Positions 1 to 7,709 of a stretch of DNA of 34,835 nucleotides are shown one piece after another. Source of the DNA: Candidatus Nanopelagicaceae bacterium (GTDB lineage: Bacteria; Actinomycetota; Actinomycetes; Nanopelagicales; Nanopelagicaceae); contig VEQF01000011.1 of the NCBI GenBank assembly GCA_018883365.1, positions 1-34,835 of the forward strand, read 5' to 3'. How positions within the stretch are numbered: the stretch's first letter is position 1; each line of letters opens with the position of its first letter. A program made the translations under genes and the position numbers. The notes beneath the pieces were generated by a model. The model had not been told where the DNA came from. It was given only the letters and a program-made list of their open reading frames with translations, and ran no database searches.

Positions 1-956
1 AGGCATTAGCCCACGCAGAGTTTCATACCCCCGCCCAAGTTGGCAGAAAATTGCGCTCTCTTTTTGCACAGGCCTCTCCTGACTCATTTGAAGAAACGGT
101 GGCTATCGCGCGAGATACAAGATCAGTCCGTATGTATCCAGAAAGTGATGGCATGGCCACGATAATTGCTTTGCTTCCTGTCGAGGATGCTCAGACGGTT
201 ATGCTCGCTATTAATTCTCTTGTCTCACTAAAAGATTTAAAGTTTTCTGAAAAAGTTAAAGGTCAAAATTCTTGCGACTCTAGTCAGATTAATTCCAGCC
301 AGATGAATTCCAGCCAGATTAATTCCATTAAGATGAATTCCAGTCAGATAACAAATATCGCGAATCGTAATGATGGATTAACCAAACGCAACATTGAAAT
401 GAAAAGAGCAGATGCTTTGTCGGAAATTTGCGGAGATCTATTGGCCCGAATTTCAGATGAATATCAGCCGCACCGTCGCCCAGTTTCAATTAATATAACC
501 ATGGATCTTCACACCGCACTTGGGCTAGCGGATAACCCAGCAGAGTTGGCAGGGTATGGACCAATACCAGCATCGATTGCTAGACAGTTGGCTAGCGACG
601 GAAAATGGCGGAAATTTATAACAGATCCCGGCACGGGAAATCTCTTAAGTTTTGGCAGAGAGAGCTATATTCCTCCCCAATCTTTAGCTGATTTCATCGC
701 CGCTCGGGATCGAATTTGCAGATTTCCCGGCTGTAGTCAGCCAGCTCGCGTTTCCGATATAGATCACGCTATTCCTTGGGAAGATGGTGGTGAAACCTCA
801 GCCGAGAACCTTGGCTTACTGTGCAGACGCCATCACAGAATGAAAACTCATGACGGTTGGCGGCTTCAAAGCAATCCCGATGGTTCATGCAACTGGGTCT
901 CCCCTGCCGGGAAGGAGATTTTCGTGCCTGCCAGACCTATAAATGAATCTGCGTGA
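1..956 (+). CDS. DUF222 / HNH endonuclease-domain protein (13E12-type), 5' truncated by window edge
   Basis: The reading frame is open from base 3 at the window edge, so the true start lies upstream; a TTG at 51 is internal. The visible part (about 318 residues) begins in a DUF222-like region. After a low-complexity Ser/Gln/Asn/Met stretch encoded by 15-bp repeats (282-356) it ends in an HNH nuclease domain. There the pattern CRFPGC...DIDH...ENLGLLCRRHH gives the zinc cysteines, the Asp-His pair and the final HH. DUF222/HNH proteins are common multicopy genes in Actinobacteria (the 13E12 family); their role is unsettled, with nuclease or mobile-element association proposed. The low-complexity insert is unusual for the family. 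Family assignment is confident; activity is not shown. Confidence 0.88.
   Translation, partial: ALAHAEFHTPAQVGRKLRSLFAQASPDSFEETVAIARDTRSVRMYPESDGMATIIALLPVEDAQTVMLAINSLVSLKDLKFSEKVKGQNSCDSSQINSSQMNSSQINSIKMNSSQITNIANRNDGLTKRNIEMKRADALSEICGDLLARISDEYQPHRRPVSINITMDLHTALGLADNPAELAGYGPIPASIARQLASDGKWRKFITDPGTGNLLSFGRESYIPPQSLADFIAARDRICRFPGCSQPARVSDIDHAIPWEDGGETSAENLGLLCRRHHRMKTHDGWRLQSNPDGSCNWVSPAGKEIFVPARPINESA
282..356 (+). repeat. 15-bp in-frame tandem repeat inside the DUF222 gene
   Basis: Five consecutive 15-bp units (starts 282, 297, 312, 327, 342) vary around AGCCAGATTAATTCC; the fourth and fifth are degenerate. The period is a multiple of three, so the gene gains five-residue steps (SQINS / SQMNS) without a frameshift. 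It lies between the DUF222-like part and the HNH domain and probably encodes a flexible linker. Confidence 0.85.
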
Positions 957-976
957 AAACTGATACTTACTTGTTG

Positions 977-1214
977 GCTCTCGGAATAACATGTCTATGA
1001 GCTCTCGGAAAGCATGAAGAAAAGCTCTCGGAATAACATGTTTATGAGCTCTCGGAATAACATGTCTATGAGCTCTCGGAAAGCATGAAGATAAGCTCTC
1101 GGAATAACATGTTTATGAGCTCTCGGAATGAAACATTTATGAGCTCTCGGAATAACATATTTATCAGCTATCTAAATAATACGTTTATCGGCTCTCCAAA
1201 TGACATGCCATATT
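977..1214. repeat. Tandem 23/24-bp array, ten units, downstream of the DUF222/HNH gene
   Basis: Ten head-to-tail units begin with GCTCTC or a close variant at 977, 1001, 1024, 1048, 1072, 1095, 1119, 1143, 1167 and 1191. Two unit types occur: a 24-bp type (GCTCTCGGAATAACATG...) and a 23-bp type containing GGAAAGCATGAAGA; the order is 24-23-24-24-23-24, then 24-bp units that decay towards the right end. There are no spacers, so it is a minisatellite and not CRISPR. It fills almost the whole gap before the next gene. Confidence 0.93.
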
Positions 1215-1228
1215 TCAGATTTTGGGTC

Positions 1229-1234
1229 TAGCAT
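1229..1234 (+). promoter_or_regulatory. Candidate leaderless -10 element for the small membrane protein gene
   Basis: TAGCAT fits the actinobacterial TANNNT -10 pattern and is followed by exactly six bases (TCCTAT) and then the ATG at 1241, so transcription would begin at or next to the start codon. No Shine-Dalgarno and no convincing -35 are seen. Confidence 0.4.
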
Positions 1235-1240
1235 TCCTAT

Positions 1241-1543
1241 ATGGAGTCCTTGGCTTTACTAGTAGCGATTATCTTGTCGGTCGCTATTGTGGGAGGTCCG
1301 TTGTCACTGTTGTTTGCGTTTCTATACCAAAGAAATAGTAGGAAGTTTTTCAATAGAAGCGTTTTTAAAACTCGCCTTTTTTTGATTCTTACAATCTTAT
1401 TTGCTGTTCCCGCTATATTGGTCGGAATTCGACTACTTACTCTAAACATAGCCTTTGGCGGAAAATTTTTTGGGGGTCTTGGAGTTCTAACCGGGGCTTC
1501 ATCTCTCTATAAAGTATTTGAAGGTAAATTTAGAAGTCACTAG
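1241..1543 (+). CDS. Small hypothetical membrane protein, 100 aa
   Basis: I do not recognise a family. The 100-residue product is very hydrophobic: one membrane segment at about residues 5-29, a basic linker with Arg/Lys/Phe (30-45), a second segment at about 46-65, and a Gly-rich, possibly membrane-associated stretch at 70-88. The basic loop suggests a cytoplasmic turn, by the positive-inside rule. The start is an ATG preceded by a TANNNT hexamer at leaderless distance, which supports it being expressed. It converges on the tmRNA gene. The opposite-strand reading frame is lower quality and I treat it as a shadow. Confidence 0.6.
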   Translation: MESLALLVAIILSVAIVGGPLSLLFAFLYQRNSRKFFNRSVFKTRLFLILTILFAVPAILVGIRLLTLNIAFGGKFFGGLGVLTGASSLYKVFEGKFRSH

Positions 1544-1627
1544 TGCTTAATGCCGAGAATGCAATCGGAGCAGCTCAGAAATATAGATAAATCGCCGCTC
1601 TAATTTTATGTAGCGCAAATCAACCGC

Positions 1628-2001
1628 TGGTGGAGGTGCCGGGAATCGAACCCGGGTCCTTCGACACTGATACAGGGCTTCTACGGGCGTAGTGTGCTAA
1701 TCGCTTTCTCAGTCCCGGTTCTCACGCACACAAGTAACCGACGAACTCAGTTGTGTTTGATTTCCTTTCCGACAGTCACAACGCTATCGGTTAGTAAGCT
1801 CTCTATCGACGTTGGCACCTGAGGCGAGAGCAAGCTCAGGACAACGGATTACAGCGCTCGCTTAGGCAGCGAGATCGTAATCAGACGAAGTTTTATCTGC
1901 GTCTGTATTTATGCACGGGTTTTTGTGGTTAACGAGATCATCCCGGCTTCCTCGGCCCGCTTCCCCTGGCTCAACAATCGAAGTCGAGACCGTTCACCCC
2001 C
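1628..2001 (-). ncRNA. ssrA: Transfer-messenger RNA (tmRNA, 10Sa RNA)
   Basis: The 5' end (GGGGGUG at 2001) pairs over seven bases with CACCUCC next to the 3' ACCA at 1628, forming the tRNA-like acceptor stem with an encoded CCA. A T-arm sequence (GGGTTCGATTCCCGG on the minus strand) lies just inside the 3' end. A short resume reading frame occurs in the middle, on the complement of 1862-1900: ADKTSSDYDLAA followed by TAA, whose LAA end is the hallmark of proteolysis tags. About 374 nt is normal for one-piece tmRNA. It acts with SmpB, encoded just upstream, to release ribosomes stalled on broken mRNAs and tag the product for degradation. Confidence 0.96.
1862..1900 (-). other. tmRNA tag-peptide reading frame (ADKTSSDYDLAA-stop)
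   Basis: Read on the minus strand from 1900, the codons GCA GAT AAA ACT TCG TCT GAT TAC GAT CTC GCT GCC TAA encode the degradation tag. The initial Ala resume codon and terminal Leu-Ala-Ala are characteristic. The stop codon lies at the base of a hairpin (CGCTGCCTAAGCGAGCG), as in other tmRNAs. Confidence 0.9.
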
Positions 2002-2032
2002 GCGATTAACGTGGATTAGAAGCTGAATGAGA

Positions 2033-2062
2033 ATTGTACGTCAGTAAAAACACAACCAACAA
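2033..2062 (-). promoter_or_regulatory. Candidate promoter of ssrA
   Basis: On the minus strand TTGTTG (2062-2057) and TACAAT (2038-2033) are separated by 18 bases. Transcription would start near 2026, about 25 nt before the mature tmRNA 5' end, which fits a short leader removed by RNase P. The -35 abuts the adjacent 25-bp repeat array. Confidence 0.5.
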
Positions 2063-2063
2063 C

Positions 2064-2204
2064 AAAGATATTCCCGCTCGAAGACAACCAAGATATTCCC
2101 GCTCGAAGACAATCAAGATGTTCCCGCTCGAAGACAATCAAGATGTTCCCGCTCGAAGACAATCAAGATGTTCCCGCTCGAAGACAATCAAGATGTTCCC
2201 ACTT
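2064..2204. repeat. 25-bp tandem repeat array between ssrA and smpB
   Basis: Five units begin with GAAGAC at 2080, 2105, 2130, 2155 and 2180, preceded by a partial unit at 2064. The unit is GAAGACAATCAAGATGTTCCC plus GCTC; three copies are essentially identical and the leftmost differ by one or two bases. The last unit breaks off at about 2200. A 25-bp period cannot hold one reading frame, so the open frame across it is not credible. Confidence 0.93.
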
Positions 2205-2463
2205 CTGTATCTAGCCAGCCAAAACTATGGGTTGGCCACAACCTGATTTAAAGGTCAAAACCGCATCACAAGATGACTCTGAAGATGACCTCAGTACTCT
2301 CTTTTTCCCGTTGAGTAACTATCTAGGCAAAAGCAATTTCCACATAAAACTAATCTCACTCAAAACTGATTTTGCCCGGGAAACTTCCTTCATGCACAAC
2401 GACTTTTTACTAATTAAACCTCTGTCTAGGTTTTTAATATCTTGCCAAAGGCAAAAAAGTGAA
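2205..2463. other. Intergenic stretch downstream of smpB, no gene recognised
   Basis: Between the 25-bp array and the smpB stop I see no credible gene, only reading frames without a ribosome site or protein-like composition. A small TTGCC-AAA-GGCAA hairpin lies near 2443, but its flanking T-run is on the wrong side for a smpB terminator. Confidence 0.5.
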
Positions 2464-2970
2464 TCAATCGTCGAAACTGCCTCGTCGAGAACCACTGCCT
2501 TTACCTGAGGAGCGACGAGATAGTTCTCGATCAACCTCTCGACTAGCTTGCTTTTCCATCAAAGTAGCTCGCTTGTCATGGGCCTTTTTGCCACGTGCTA
2601 ATCCCAATTCAACTTTGGCTTTTCCATCACTGAAATACAACGAAAGTGGAATCAAGGTGACGCCACCCTCTTTTAATTTTCCAATCAACTTTGAAATCTC
2701 TTTTTTATTTAAGAGAAGCTTTCTTTTACGACGGGGTTCGTGATTTGTCCATGATCCCTCGTTGTATTCAGGTATATGAATTCCATTAAGCCAGAGCTCT
2801 CCATGCTCTACGGCCGCATACCCATCAGTGAGAGTCGCTCTTCCGGCCCGGAGAGATTTAACCTCGGTGCCCATCAAAACCAATCCAGCCTCAAAGACCT
2901 CATCAATGAAATAGTCATGACGCCCCTTCTTATTCTGGGCAATCAATTTCTTTCCTATTTCCTTAACCAC
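2464..2970 (-). CDS. smpB: SsrA-binding protein SmpB
   Basis: SmpB binds the tRNA-like part of tmRNA and delivers it to stalled ribosomes. The 168-residue product has the family core: an N-terminal [20 protein letters not shown] strand region, [19 protein letters not shown] at about residues 34-52, the HIPEY segment, RKRKLLL, and LIPLSLYF...[16 protein letters not shown] at about 105-133. The C-terminal tail ([17 protein letters not shown]), which becomes helical in the mRNA channel, is present, with a Ser/Gly/Arg extension. The start is GTG at 2970, with TACCCT six bases upstream and no Shine-Dalgarno. Its partner RNA ssrA lies downstream on the same strand, apparently with its own promoter. 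Confidence 0.97.
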   Translation of the reverse strand: MVKEIGKKLIAQNKKGRHDYFIDEVFEAGLVLMGTEVKSLRAGRATLTDGYAAVEHGELWLNGIHIPEYNEGSWTNHEPRRKRKLLLNKKEISKLIGKLKEGGVTLIPLSLYFSDGKAKVELGLARGKKAHDKRATLMEKQASREVDRELSRRSSGKGSGSRRGSFDD

Positions 2971-2976
2971 GGGCCA

Positions 2977-2982
2977 AGGGTA
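2977..2982 (-). promoter_or_regulatory. Candidate leaderless -10 element for smpB
   Basis: TACCCT on the minus strand is followed by six bases (TGGCCC) and the GTG start at 2970. There is no Shine-Dalgarno and no clear -35, so the call rests on position and on the same arrangement at other genes here. Confidence 0.35.
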
Positions 2983-3055
2983 TCGAGTTTACGGCTCACT
3001 TATCTGCGAACATTCAGGCCGCGATTAAGTTTTACAGGTTAGGCACAACTCCCAC

Positions 3056-4456
3056 TTATTTCTTCGCAATTAGAGAAGCCAATCCACCGAGTACTTGAAG
3101 CGACTTTTCCCCAATTTGAGATGCTGGAACTTCGAGATCTGGAGTTATGCCAACTTCATCAATTACTCGACCACTTGGTGTTCGATAAAGCGCAACAGTT
3201 AACTCAATTTTTGAGCCATCGCCAAGAGTGACAAACTCCTGAACCGAGCCTTTTCCATAACTGCGCTCTCCCACTACTACGCCACGATTTCTATCCTGAA
3301 ATGCTCCCGCCAGAATTTCAGCTGAACTCGCAGTATTTCGATTTATCATCACAATTACTGGGGCTGTGACTGGATCTGGATTTGATGCTTTAAATAGGCG
3401 CTCTGCTCCGTTTACTTGGTATGAAACGATTACACCTTTTTCAATAAAAATCTCCGCAACTTTAACAGCCTCTTCAATCAGCCCTCCGGGATTGTTGCGT
3501 AAATCAAGAATCACCCCCGAGTCGAATTTCAGATTTTCAAGAGCGGCCTTTACATCTTCTGCAGTTCCTGAGCTAAATGATGTTATTTCAATAAAGGCAA
3601 TTCCGTCACTAACCTGGCTAGCCTCAACGGTCCTAACCGCAACTTTCTTAGTCGATAAGCTAACTAGAACCTTTTTATCATCTCTCGAAACCACAAGTTC
3701 AATTCGTTTTCCTACGGCACCTCTTATCAAGGCAATAACTGAAGTTAGCGATGCCCCTCGGACATCTGTTCCATTCACCTCTAGAACCTGATCGCCTACC
3801 AAAAGATTTGATTTCTCTGCAGGTGATCCAACTTGGATAGAGGAAATCTTTATCTGGCCGCCTCGAGATTTACTAAGCCACACTCCGACGCCTGTGAACA
3901 TACTCGAGCTCTGCTCGCGCAACACCTGTAAAGCGCTCTTGGGAAAGTAATTGGCCCATTCATCTCCAGTGGCCTTCAATACACCTTCAATAGCAGCCCG
4001 CTCCAGAACTCTACGATCGAGCTCCTTTGCTCCTGTGTTCAAAATTGTTTCGATTGCGTTGTCGACGAGTGCATCACTATTTCGAGTTCCAACTTCGACT
4101 CCGATTGCAAATATTAATCCAGCCGAAATTGCCGCAATAGAGCCCTGTCTAATCTTGTTTCCAGCGGTTATATTCCCGCTTGCTACTCGTCTTGGTCCTT
4201 GATTAATAGCTGAGGTTAATTCGCTATTTAAGTATTGATTTAAGTTAACTTCGACTTCGCGTGTTTTGATCTTTGCGGAAGCTGTTTTGTTTAAATTCTG
4301 CTGGCCACGTATTACGGTTGGGCGACTCTTATTATTTTTCGATGAGGAACTGATAGATTGCTTAGTTGATTGCTTAGTTGATTGCTTAGTTGATTGCTTA
4401 GTTGATTGCTTAGTTGATGAACCGCCTCTTGCCTTCTTGTCTTGCAAACCAGCCAC
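3056..4456 (-). CDS. S41-family C-terminal processing protease (CtpA-like), membrane-anchored
   Basis: The 466-residue product has a disordered N-terminal tail with five STKQ repeats (residues 14-33), one membrane segment (about 104-120), a PDZ domain (about 187-268) and an S41 protease domain. The serine/lysine dyad is visible: Ser377 in NRNTASSAE and Lys402 in GERSYGKGSVQ, with the usual 25-residue spacing. The substrate-site motif LDLRNNPGGL is also present. Such proteases act outside the membrane on protein C-termini; the substrate is unknown. The start is GTG with AGAAGGA about eight bases upstream. It sits between ftsX and smpB, with a hairpin between it and ftsX, so it may be transcribed partly on its own. 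Confidence 0.93.
   Translation of the reverse strand: MAGLQDKKARGGSSTKQSTKQSTKQSTKQSTKQSISSSSKNNKSRPTVIRGQQNLNKTASAKIKTREVEVNLNQYLNSELTSAINQGPRRVASGNITAGNKIRQGSIAAISAGLIFAIGVEVGTRNSDALVDNAIETILNTGAKELDRRVLERAAIEGVLKATGDEWANYFPKSALQVLREQSSSMFTGVGVWLSKSRGGQIKISSIQVGSPAEKSNLLVGDQVLEVNGTDVRGASLTSVIALIRGAVGKRIELVVSRDDKKVLVSLSTKKVAVRTVEASQVSDGIAFIEITSFSSGTAEDVKAALENLKFDSGVILDLRNNPGGLIEEAVKVAEIFIEKGVIVSYQVNGAERLFKASNPDPVTAPVIVMINRNTASSAEILAGAFQDRNRGVVVGERSYGKGSVQEFVTLGDGSKIELTVALYRTPSGRVIDEVGITPDLEVPASQIGEKSLQVLGGLASLIAKK
4356..4415 (-). repeat. 12-bp coding tandem repeat (STKQ x5) in the S41 protease tail
   Basis: Five exact 12-bp units (GATTGCTTAGTT on the plus strand) starting at 4356, 4368, 4380, 4392 and 4404 encode the Ser-Thr-Lys-Gln steps near the N-terminus. 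Near-perfect identity suggests recent expansion or ongoing slippage; the period keeps the frame. Confidence 0.93.
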
Positions 4457-4624
4457 TTGTTAATTCCTTCTATCTGCATCAGAGCTTTGGGGAGTTTAAG
4501 CCAGGACAATTCTGCATGTTAAAGCTGATATCTACAACTCACTTTGACGAGCGAATCGAGCAGGCTCAGACCGCTTTGATGCAATTGCTGTAGGCGCAAG
4601 TTGGATGAGCTCCTTTCTTGCACC

Positions 4625-4658
4625 CAAAAGACAGCCGTACTTATAACGGCAGTAGTCT
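4625..4658 (-). terminator. Candidate terminator directly after ftsX
   Basis: On the minus strand, immediately after the ftsX stop, the sequence can fold as AGAC...GCCGT-TATAAGT-ACGGC-T-GTCT followed by a short T-run. The inner stem is five perfect GC-rich pairs and the outer stem four pairs. The short U-tract makes it moderate in strength; it could separate ftsX from the protease gene. Confidence 0.5.
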
Positions 4659-5561
4659 TTAAACCTTTAGATATTTGCGAAGCGTTAAGACTGAGGCCAA
4701 CGAAGAAACCACGATTCCAGTGGCTAATAAATAAGCTGACGCTAACCAAACATCACTCCAGGTGAAGAAATTAGTAAATGTGAGCAAAGGTGCGATTCGA
4801 TCGTCAATTACAAACTTCAAACCAGAGAGAAGTCCGACAGAAAAACCCCAACCTAAGATCGCAGAAAAAACGCCCTCAAGAATGAAAGGTAGTTGGATTG
4901 AAAAGGAACTAGCTCCAACCAATTTCATCACATTGGTTTCGCGTCTTCTGTTGAATGCCGCAATTCTCAATGTATTACTGATCAATAGTGCAGCAGTTAA
5001 AACGCTGGCAAATCCAATCGCCAGGGCTCCATCACGAAGAACATTGAGCAATCGGAAAAACTTCTCCAAAATCGACCGCTGATCTTGAACCACATCGACC
5101 CCAGGTCTGCCTGAAAAAGCACTTTGGACAACTGCGAATTGAGTTGGATCCTTTAGCTTGACTCGGAATGATTCAGGAAGCTGATTTGCAGTTACATTTT
5201 GTGAAATCGCAGAGTCTTTAAATCGCTCTTGAAACCTTTGGAATGCTTCGGTTTGAGACTCGTAATAGACGGTTTCCACTACTGGAAGCTCTTCAAGATC
5301 GCTTTGAATCTCCAAACGCTGCTCCGGGGTGACAACTCCACCAGCACATGAAGGAGAGTCAGAGAGCGAGCCGCAGAGATACACAGAAACTTCAATTTTG
5401 TCGTACCAATAATCCTTCATGACTCGAACCTGCGCGTTGGAAAGAAGTCCGAAACCAAGTAGAGATAGTGAAATCGCAACTGTAATTACAACCGCAAATG
5501 TCATAGTCAGATTTCGACGCAGGCCAATTCCAACCTCGCTCATGATGAATCTAGCGCGCAT
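4659..5561 (-). CDS. ftsX: Cell-division protein FtsX
   Basis: FtsX is the membrane partner of FtsE; the complex acts at the division site and controls peptidoglycan hydrolases from outside the membrane. The 300-residue protein starts MRARFIMSEVGIGLRRNLTMT, a classic FtsX N-terminus, and has a first membrane segment at about residues 20-43. An extracellular domain follows at about 45-165. It includes the KDYWYDKIEVSVYLC region and two Cys about 11 residues apart. Three further membrane segments follow (about 175-200, 225-250, 270-292). The ATG at 5561 lies 41 bases after the ftsE stop, so the two are likely cotranscribed. Usual family length. Confidence 0.96.
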   Translation of the reverse strand: MRARFIMSEVGIGLRRNLTMTFAVVITVAISLSLLGFGLLSNAQVRVMKDYWYDKIEVSVYLCGSLSDSPSCAGGVVTPEQRLEIQSDLEELPVVETVYYESQTEAFQRFQERFKDSAISQNVTANQLPESFRVKLKDPTQFAVVQSAFSGRPGVDVVQDQRSILEKFFRLLNVLRDGALAIGFASVLTAALLISNTLRIAAFNRRRETNVMKLVGASSFSIQLPFILEGVFSAILGWGFSVGLLSGLKFVIDDRIAPLLTFTNFFTWSDVWLASAYLLATGIVVSSLASVLTLRKYLKV

Positions 5562-5602
5562 TGCTCACCAACTTTTCTAACTTTCTAAGGATGCTATTCA
5601 TA

Positions 5603-6292
5603 TCAACCGGTGTATCCATAAACACCGCGAGCTTGATCACGGATTACCTGACCTTTATCCAACTCAATAACTCTTTTTCGCATCTGATCAACAATTCCCG
5701 CATCATGCGTTGCCATTACAACTGTTGTGCCTTCTCGATTAATGCGGTCCAACAGCTTCATGATGCCTACAGAGGTTGCTGGATCAAGGTTTCCAGTCGG
5801 CTCATCCGCAATAAGAATCGCCGGATTGCTGACGTAAGCTCGCGCGATTGCCACTCTTTGCTGCTCGCCACCGGAGAGCTCTCCAGGTTTACGATCGGCT
5901 TTATCCTCAAGTCCTACTAACTCCAAAACCTCTGGAACCTCGCGAGCGATTTCCTTCTTTGAAAATCCTAAAACATGCAATGTGAAGGCCACATTTTCGG
6001 CCACTGTTTTGTTCGGAAGCAAACGAAAATCCTGGAAAACCGTTCCAACCTGACGACGCAACTCGGGAACCTTCCAATTAGAAAGTGTGCCCAAATCTTT
6101 TCCGGCCACATGTATCTTTCCTGAGGTTGGCTTTTCTTCTCTGAGAACTAATCGAAGGAAAGTTGATTTACCCGAACCAGACAGACCTACCAAAAACACG
6201 AACTCGCCTTTTTCAATATCGATGCTCACATTGTCGAGCGCGGGTCGATCCGTCTTTGGATAGACCTTGGTTACATTTTCGAAGCGAATCAC
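5603..6292 (-). CDS. ftsE: Cell-division ATP-binding protein FtsE
   Basis: This ABC-type ATPase drives the FtsEX complex on the cytoplasmic face of the membrane. In 229 residues it shows Walker [10 protein letters not shown] (36-44), a Q-loop at VFQDFRLL (about 85-92), the ABC signature LSGGEQQR (139-146), Walker [14 protein letters not shown] (158-170) and the switch His in VVMATHD. It starts at GTG 6292. A TAAAAT hexamer seven bases upstream suggests it can begin its own leaderless transcript, although it also follows prfB by about 100 bases. The prfB-ftsE-ftsX order is conserved in Actinobacteria. Confidence 0.97.
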   Translation of the reverse strand: MIRFENVTKVYPKTDRPALDNVSIDIEKGEFVFLVGLSGSGKSTFLRLVLREEKPTSGKIHVAGKDLGTLSNWKVPELRRQVGTVFQDFRLLPNKTVAENVAFTLHVLGFSKKEIAREVPEVLELVGLEDKADRKPGELSGGEQQRVAIARAYVSNPAILIADEPTGNLDPATSVGIMKLLDRINREGTTVVMATHDAGIVDQMRKRVIELDKGQVIRDQARGVYGYTG

Positions 6293-6299
6293 GGGTGTG

Positions 6300-6305
6300 A
6301 TTTTA
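6300..6305 (-). promoter_or_regulatory. Candidate leaderless -10 element for ftsE
   Basis: TAAAAT on the minus strand is followed by seven bases (CACACCC) and the GTG start of ftsE. No Shine-Dalgarno is present; the -35 region is not consensus. Confidence 0.4.
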
Positions 6306-6393
6306 GGTAGATGAGGGGTAAAAGCTTCGGAGAAACCCGCGTATTTCGAGTGAGAAAAAACCCAGATTACGCGTAACTAAAAAGAAAAATCAC

Positions 6394-7494
6394 TTATTTT
6401 TGACGACGCCAGCGGATGCCGGCAGCAATGAATCCATCAAGCTCACCATCTAGAACGGCTTGAGTGTTCCCAGTTTCAAAATCGGTTCGATGATCCTTAA
6501 CCATTTGATACGGATGAAGCACATAGGAGCGAATCTGATTACCCCACGAACCGCTGGTGTCTCCACGAAGCGCATCTATTTTTGCCCGTTCCTCTTGATT
6601 TCTTTTTTCAAGTAGCTTTGACTGCAATACCGCCATTGCTGTGGCACGGTTCTGAATTTGAGATCTTTCGTTCTGGCAAGACACCACAATGCCAGTTGGA
6701 ATATGTGTGATTCGAACTGCGGAGTCGGTCGTATTTACCCCTTGACCTCCAGGTCCAGATGATCGATAAACATCAACTCGAATATCTTTCTCATCAATTT
6801 CAATGTGATCACTTTGATCAACCACTGGCACAACTTCAACTCCGGCAAATGATGTATGCCTGCGATTTTGGCTATCAAATGGAGATATGCGAACTAGTCG
6901 ATGGGTTCCTTGCTCTACAGACAAAGTTCCATATGCGTAGGAGCCATTGACTCGAAAAGTAGTTGATTTAATTCCAGCTTCCTCCGCGTAAGAGGTTTCT
7001 AAAACATTGACCCCATAGCTGTGTTTTTCGCAATATCGGAAGTACATCCGCGAAACCATTTCCGCCCAATCAGCGGCATCTACGCCACCAGCTTCGGATC
7101 TAATTGTGACGAGTGCATCTCGATGGTCATACTCACCGCTAAGCAGAGTTTGAACTTCGAGTTCGGAGATTGCAGTTGCCAGTGAATCCAATTCTTTTTC
7201 AACTTCACTCTTGGCGCCAGAATCTGATTCGGCGTCGGCCAACTCGAGCATGATCGGCAAATCCTGAATTCTGGAGCGAAGTGAAGAAACCTTATTAATA
7301 GTGGATTGAACACGTGAAAGGGCGCTTGTTACCCGCTGTGCATTTTCTGGATCATTCCAAAGATCCGGCTCCCCGGCCTTTGCTTCAAGCTCAATCTGAT
7401 CTTTTCGAAGTTTCTCTACATCTAGAACAGATTCAATTGATGCCAAAGTTGAACTCAAAGCACCTATTTCAGAGTTCAAATCGCGTTCGGCCAC
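6394..7494 (-). CDS. prfB: Peptide chain release factor 2
   Basis: RF2 recognises UGA and UAA stop codons and triggers peptide release. From GTG 7494 the protein is 366 residues. Stop-codon recognition tripeptide SPF is at about 204-206 and the catalytic GGQ at about 249-251, in [17 protein letters not shown]. The N-terminal coiled region resembles actinobacterial RF2 (LDVEKL...[11 protein letters not shown]). The frame also extends to a TTG at 7512, but I prefer 7494 because TATTCT lies six bases upstream and the homologous N-terminus begins close by. No programmed +1 frameshift site is needed: the frame is continuous, unlike E. coli prfB. It heads the prfB-ftsE-ftsX group. Confidence 0.95.
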   Translation of the reverse strand: MAERDLNSEIGALSSTLASIESVLDVEKLRKDQIELEAKAGEPDLWNDPENAQRVTSALSRVQSTINKVSSLRSRIQDLPIMLELADAESDSGAKSEVEKELDSLATAISELEVQTLLSGEYDHRDALVTIRSEAGGVDAADWAEMVSRMYFRYCEKHSYGVNVLETSYAEEAGIKSTTFRVNGSYAYGTLSVEQGTHRLVRISPFDSQNRRHTSFAGVEVVPVVDQSDHIEIDEKDIRVDVYRSSGPGGQGVNTTDSAVRITHIPTGIVVSCQNERSQIQNRATAMAVLQSKLLEKRNQEERAKIDALRGDTSGSWGNQIRSYVLHPYQMVKDHRTDFETGNTQAVLDGELDGFIAAGIRWRRQK

Positions 7495-7500
7495 GGGTAG

Positions 7501-7506
7501 AGAATA
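7501..7506 (-). promoter_or_regulatory. Candidate leaderless -10 element for prfB
   Basis: TATTCT on the minus strand is followed by CTACCC and GTG at 7494. A TTCAAT hexamer 17 bases further upstream could serve as a weak -35. The position decides the choice of start over TTG 7512. Confidence 0.42.
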
Positions 7507-7582
7507 GTGCAATATTCAAAACGATTGAACTTAATTGCTGAAGGCCAGCTTCGCGACTAGTGGTAGTGCATTACAAGAGGAA

Positions 7583-7684
7583 CTGGGTGAATGAAGAAGT
7601 AAAGTGAGTAGAGGTGCTGGGTGAATGAAGAAGTAAAGTGAGTAGAGGTGCTGGGTGAATGAAGAAGTAAAGTGAGTAGAGGGT
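7583..7684. repeat. 34-bp tandem repeat, three units, between prfB and the pilus cluster
   Basis: Three 34-bp units start at 7583, 7617 and 7651, each beginning CTGGGTGAATGAAG; the copies are almost identical, the last diverging after GTAGAGG. It fills about half of the 215-bp gap. The array lies between the prfB start and the end of the TadG-like gene. No gene is seen in the gap. Confidence 0.92.
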
Positions 7685-7709
7685 CTAGGTAAATATGACT
7701 GTGTCACTG

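Noticed and set aside
977-2204. The two direct-repeat arrays flanking ssrA as CRISPR arrays
   Set aside because: Units follow each other head to tail with no unique spacers, and no cas gene is nearby.
2034-2246. A 70-codon plus-strand reading frame through the 25-bp repeat
   Set aside because: The 25-bp period shifts the frame each unit, there is no ribosome site, and it overlaps the ssrA promoter.
2440-2460. TTGCC-AAA-GGCAA hairpin as the smpB terminator
   Set aside because: The T-run lies on the 5' side of the stem in the smpB direction, so it does not fit an intrinsic terminator.
2227-2508. Plus-strand reading frame upstream of and over the end of smpB
   Set aside because: Composition is not protein-like and it overlaps the smpB coding end on the other strand.
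4266-4463. Plus-strand frame with CLVD repeats opposite the S41 protease
   Set aside because: It is the antisense reading of the 12-bp STKQ repeat; the protease frame has clear domains.
6394-7494. Programmed +1 frameshift in prfB
   Set aside because: The reading frame is continuous from start to stop with no in-frame UGA near the N-terminus.
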